From Bin5 sp965204705 (GTDB taxonomy: Bacteria > Chloroflexota > Anaerolineae > Caldilineales > Caldilineaceae), in NCBI GenBank assembly GCA_965204705.1, contig OZ242006.1, forward strand, positions 4,526,001-4,590,000: DNA of 64,000 nucleotides, read 5' to 3'. The position numbers and the translations under genes were made by a program. Shown piece after piece: positions 63,830-64,000 of the stretch. The notes under the pieces were generated by a model. It was not told the DNA's origin. It saw nothing but the letters and a program-made list of their open reading frames with translations, and searched no databases. The first letter of the stretch is position 1. Each line of letters begins with the position of its first letter.

Positions 63830-64000
63830 TGGTCAGTGGCTTGAGAATGCAATGGGGGGTGCAGACACTGGTCGCTGGAGTCAATCGATCCAATTGTCCA
63901 CGACGTTGGGCTAGCGAGGGGGACGTTGCGGGGGCGCAGCCCCTGCACAAGGGAGGGCCGAAGGCCCGACCGCACGACTGCAGTGGTCGGTGGACGGTGG
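63815..64000. repeat. MITE-like fragment and GTCAGTG repeats at the window edge
   Basis: GGTCAGTGGTCAGTGG (63815 onward) fuses to the recJ 3' end. Further on, GGGACGTTGCGGGGGCGCAG and GGGAGGGCCGAAGGCCC (63915-63970) match the right half of the MITE-like family, followed by the GTGGTCGGTGG seed at 63983. It continues past the window, so its right end cannot be seen. Confidence 0.65.

Overview
The window is a GC-rich bacterial chromosome segment. The best guess is a Chloroflexota genome of the Anaerolineae/Caldilineae type. That rests on the gene repertoire, the AAA/nuclease gene families and the many dispersed short repeats, and it is inference because there is no rRNA in the window. Genes mostly start with ATG or GTG and have GGAGG-like ribosome binding sites. 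TAG, TGA and TAA are all used as stops.

Layout. 1-980: intergenic, with the 3' hairpin of an unseen gene, a complete MITE-like element and a hairpin-forming tandem array. 983-9880: exported beta-propeller protein, J-like/zinc-finger membrane protein, NAD kinase, metallophosphoesterase, a large protein with three cNMP-like and two PH-like domains, and uvrC. 9933-10580: a second element copy that has degenerated into GGTCAGT-type satellite DNA. 10667-30991: a promoter, tRNA-Thr(TGT), tRNA-Tyr(GTA), tRNA-Thr(GGT), tuf, then nearly the whole S10-spc-alpha ribosomal protein supercluster (rpsJ to rplQ, with secY, adk, map, rpmJ and rpoA), truA, rplM and rpsI, closed by a strong intrinsic terminator. 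infA is missing from its usual place. 31059-45528: MogA-like protein, thioredoxin, TrpB2, then a reverse-strand glycolytic block (gap, pgk, an unknown gene, tpiA, an M50-like gene), then folC, a lipoprotein, a thiolase with its Zn-ribbon/OB-fold partner, an HTH protein and a Cys-rich protein. 45621-51944: MsrQ and MsrP on the reverse strand, a DUF2231 membrane protein, a two-component system and an HtrA protease with an OmpR-type direct repeat in front of it. 52222-57159: methyltransferase, TPR-like protein, sulfatase, DUF433 protein, FAH-family and RraA-family enzymes. 57160-57796: repeats. 57869-63829: Fe-S PD-(D/E)XK nuclease, a DUF4258-like/DUF2283 toxin-antitoxin-like pair, a two-gene AAA-ATPase/TOPRIM-like system, and recJ.

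The most unusual part is 57.9-61.3 kb. An SMC-like AAA ATPase and a TOPRIM-like partner, organised like OLD/PARIS-type anti-phage systems, lie 2 bp apart. Each is otherwise intact but is interrupted by exactly one in-frame TAG codon. The second notable item is a non-autonomous transposable element with about 24-bp terminal inverted repeats. One copy is flanked by a perfect 9-bp target duplication. Relatives or fragments occur four more times in the window.
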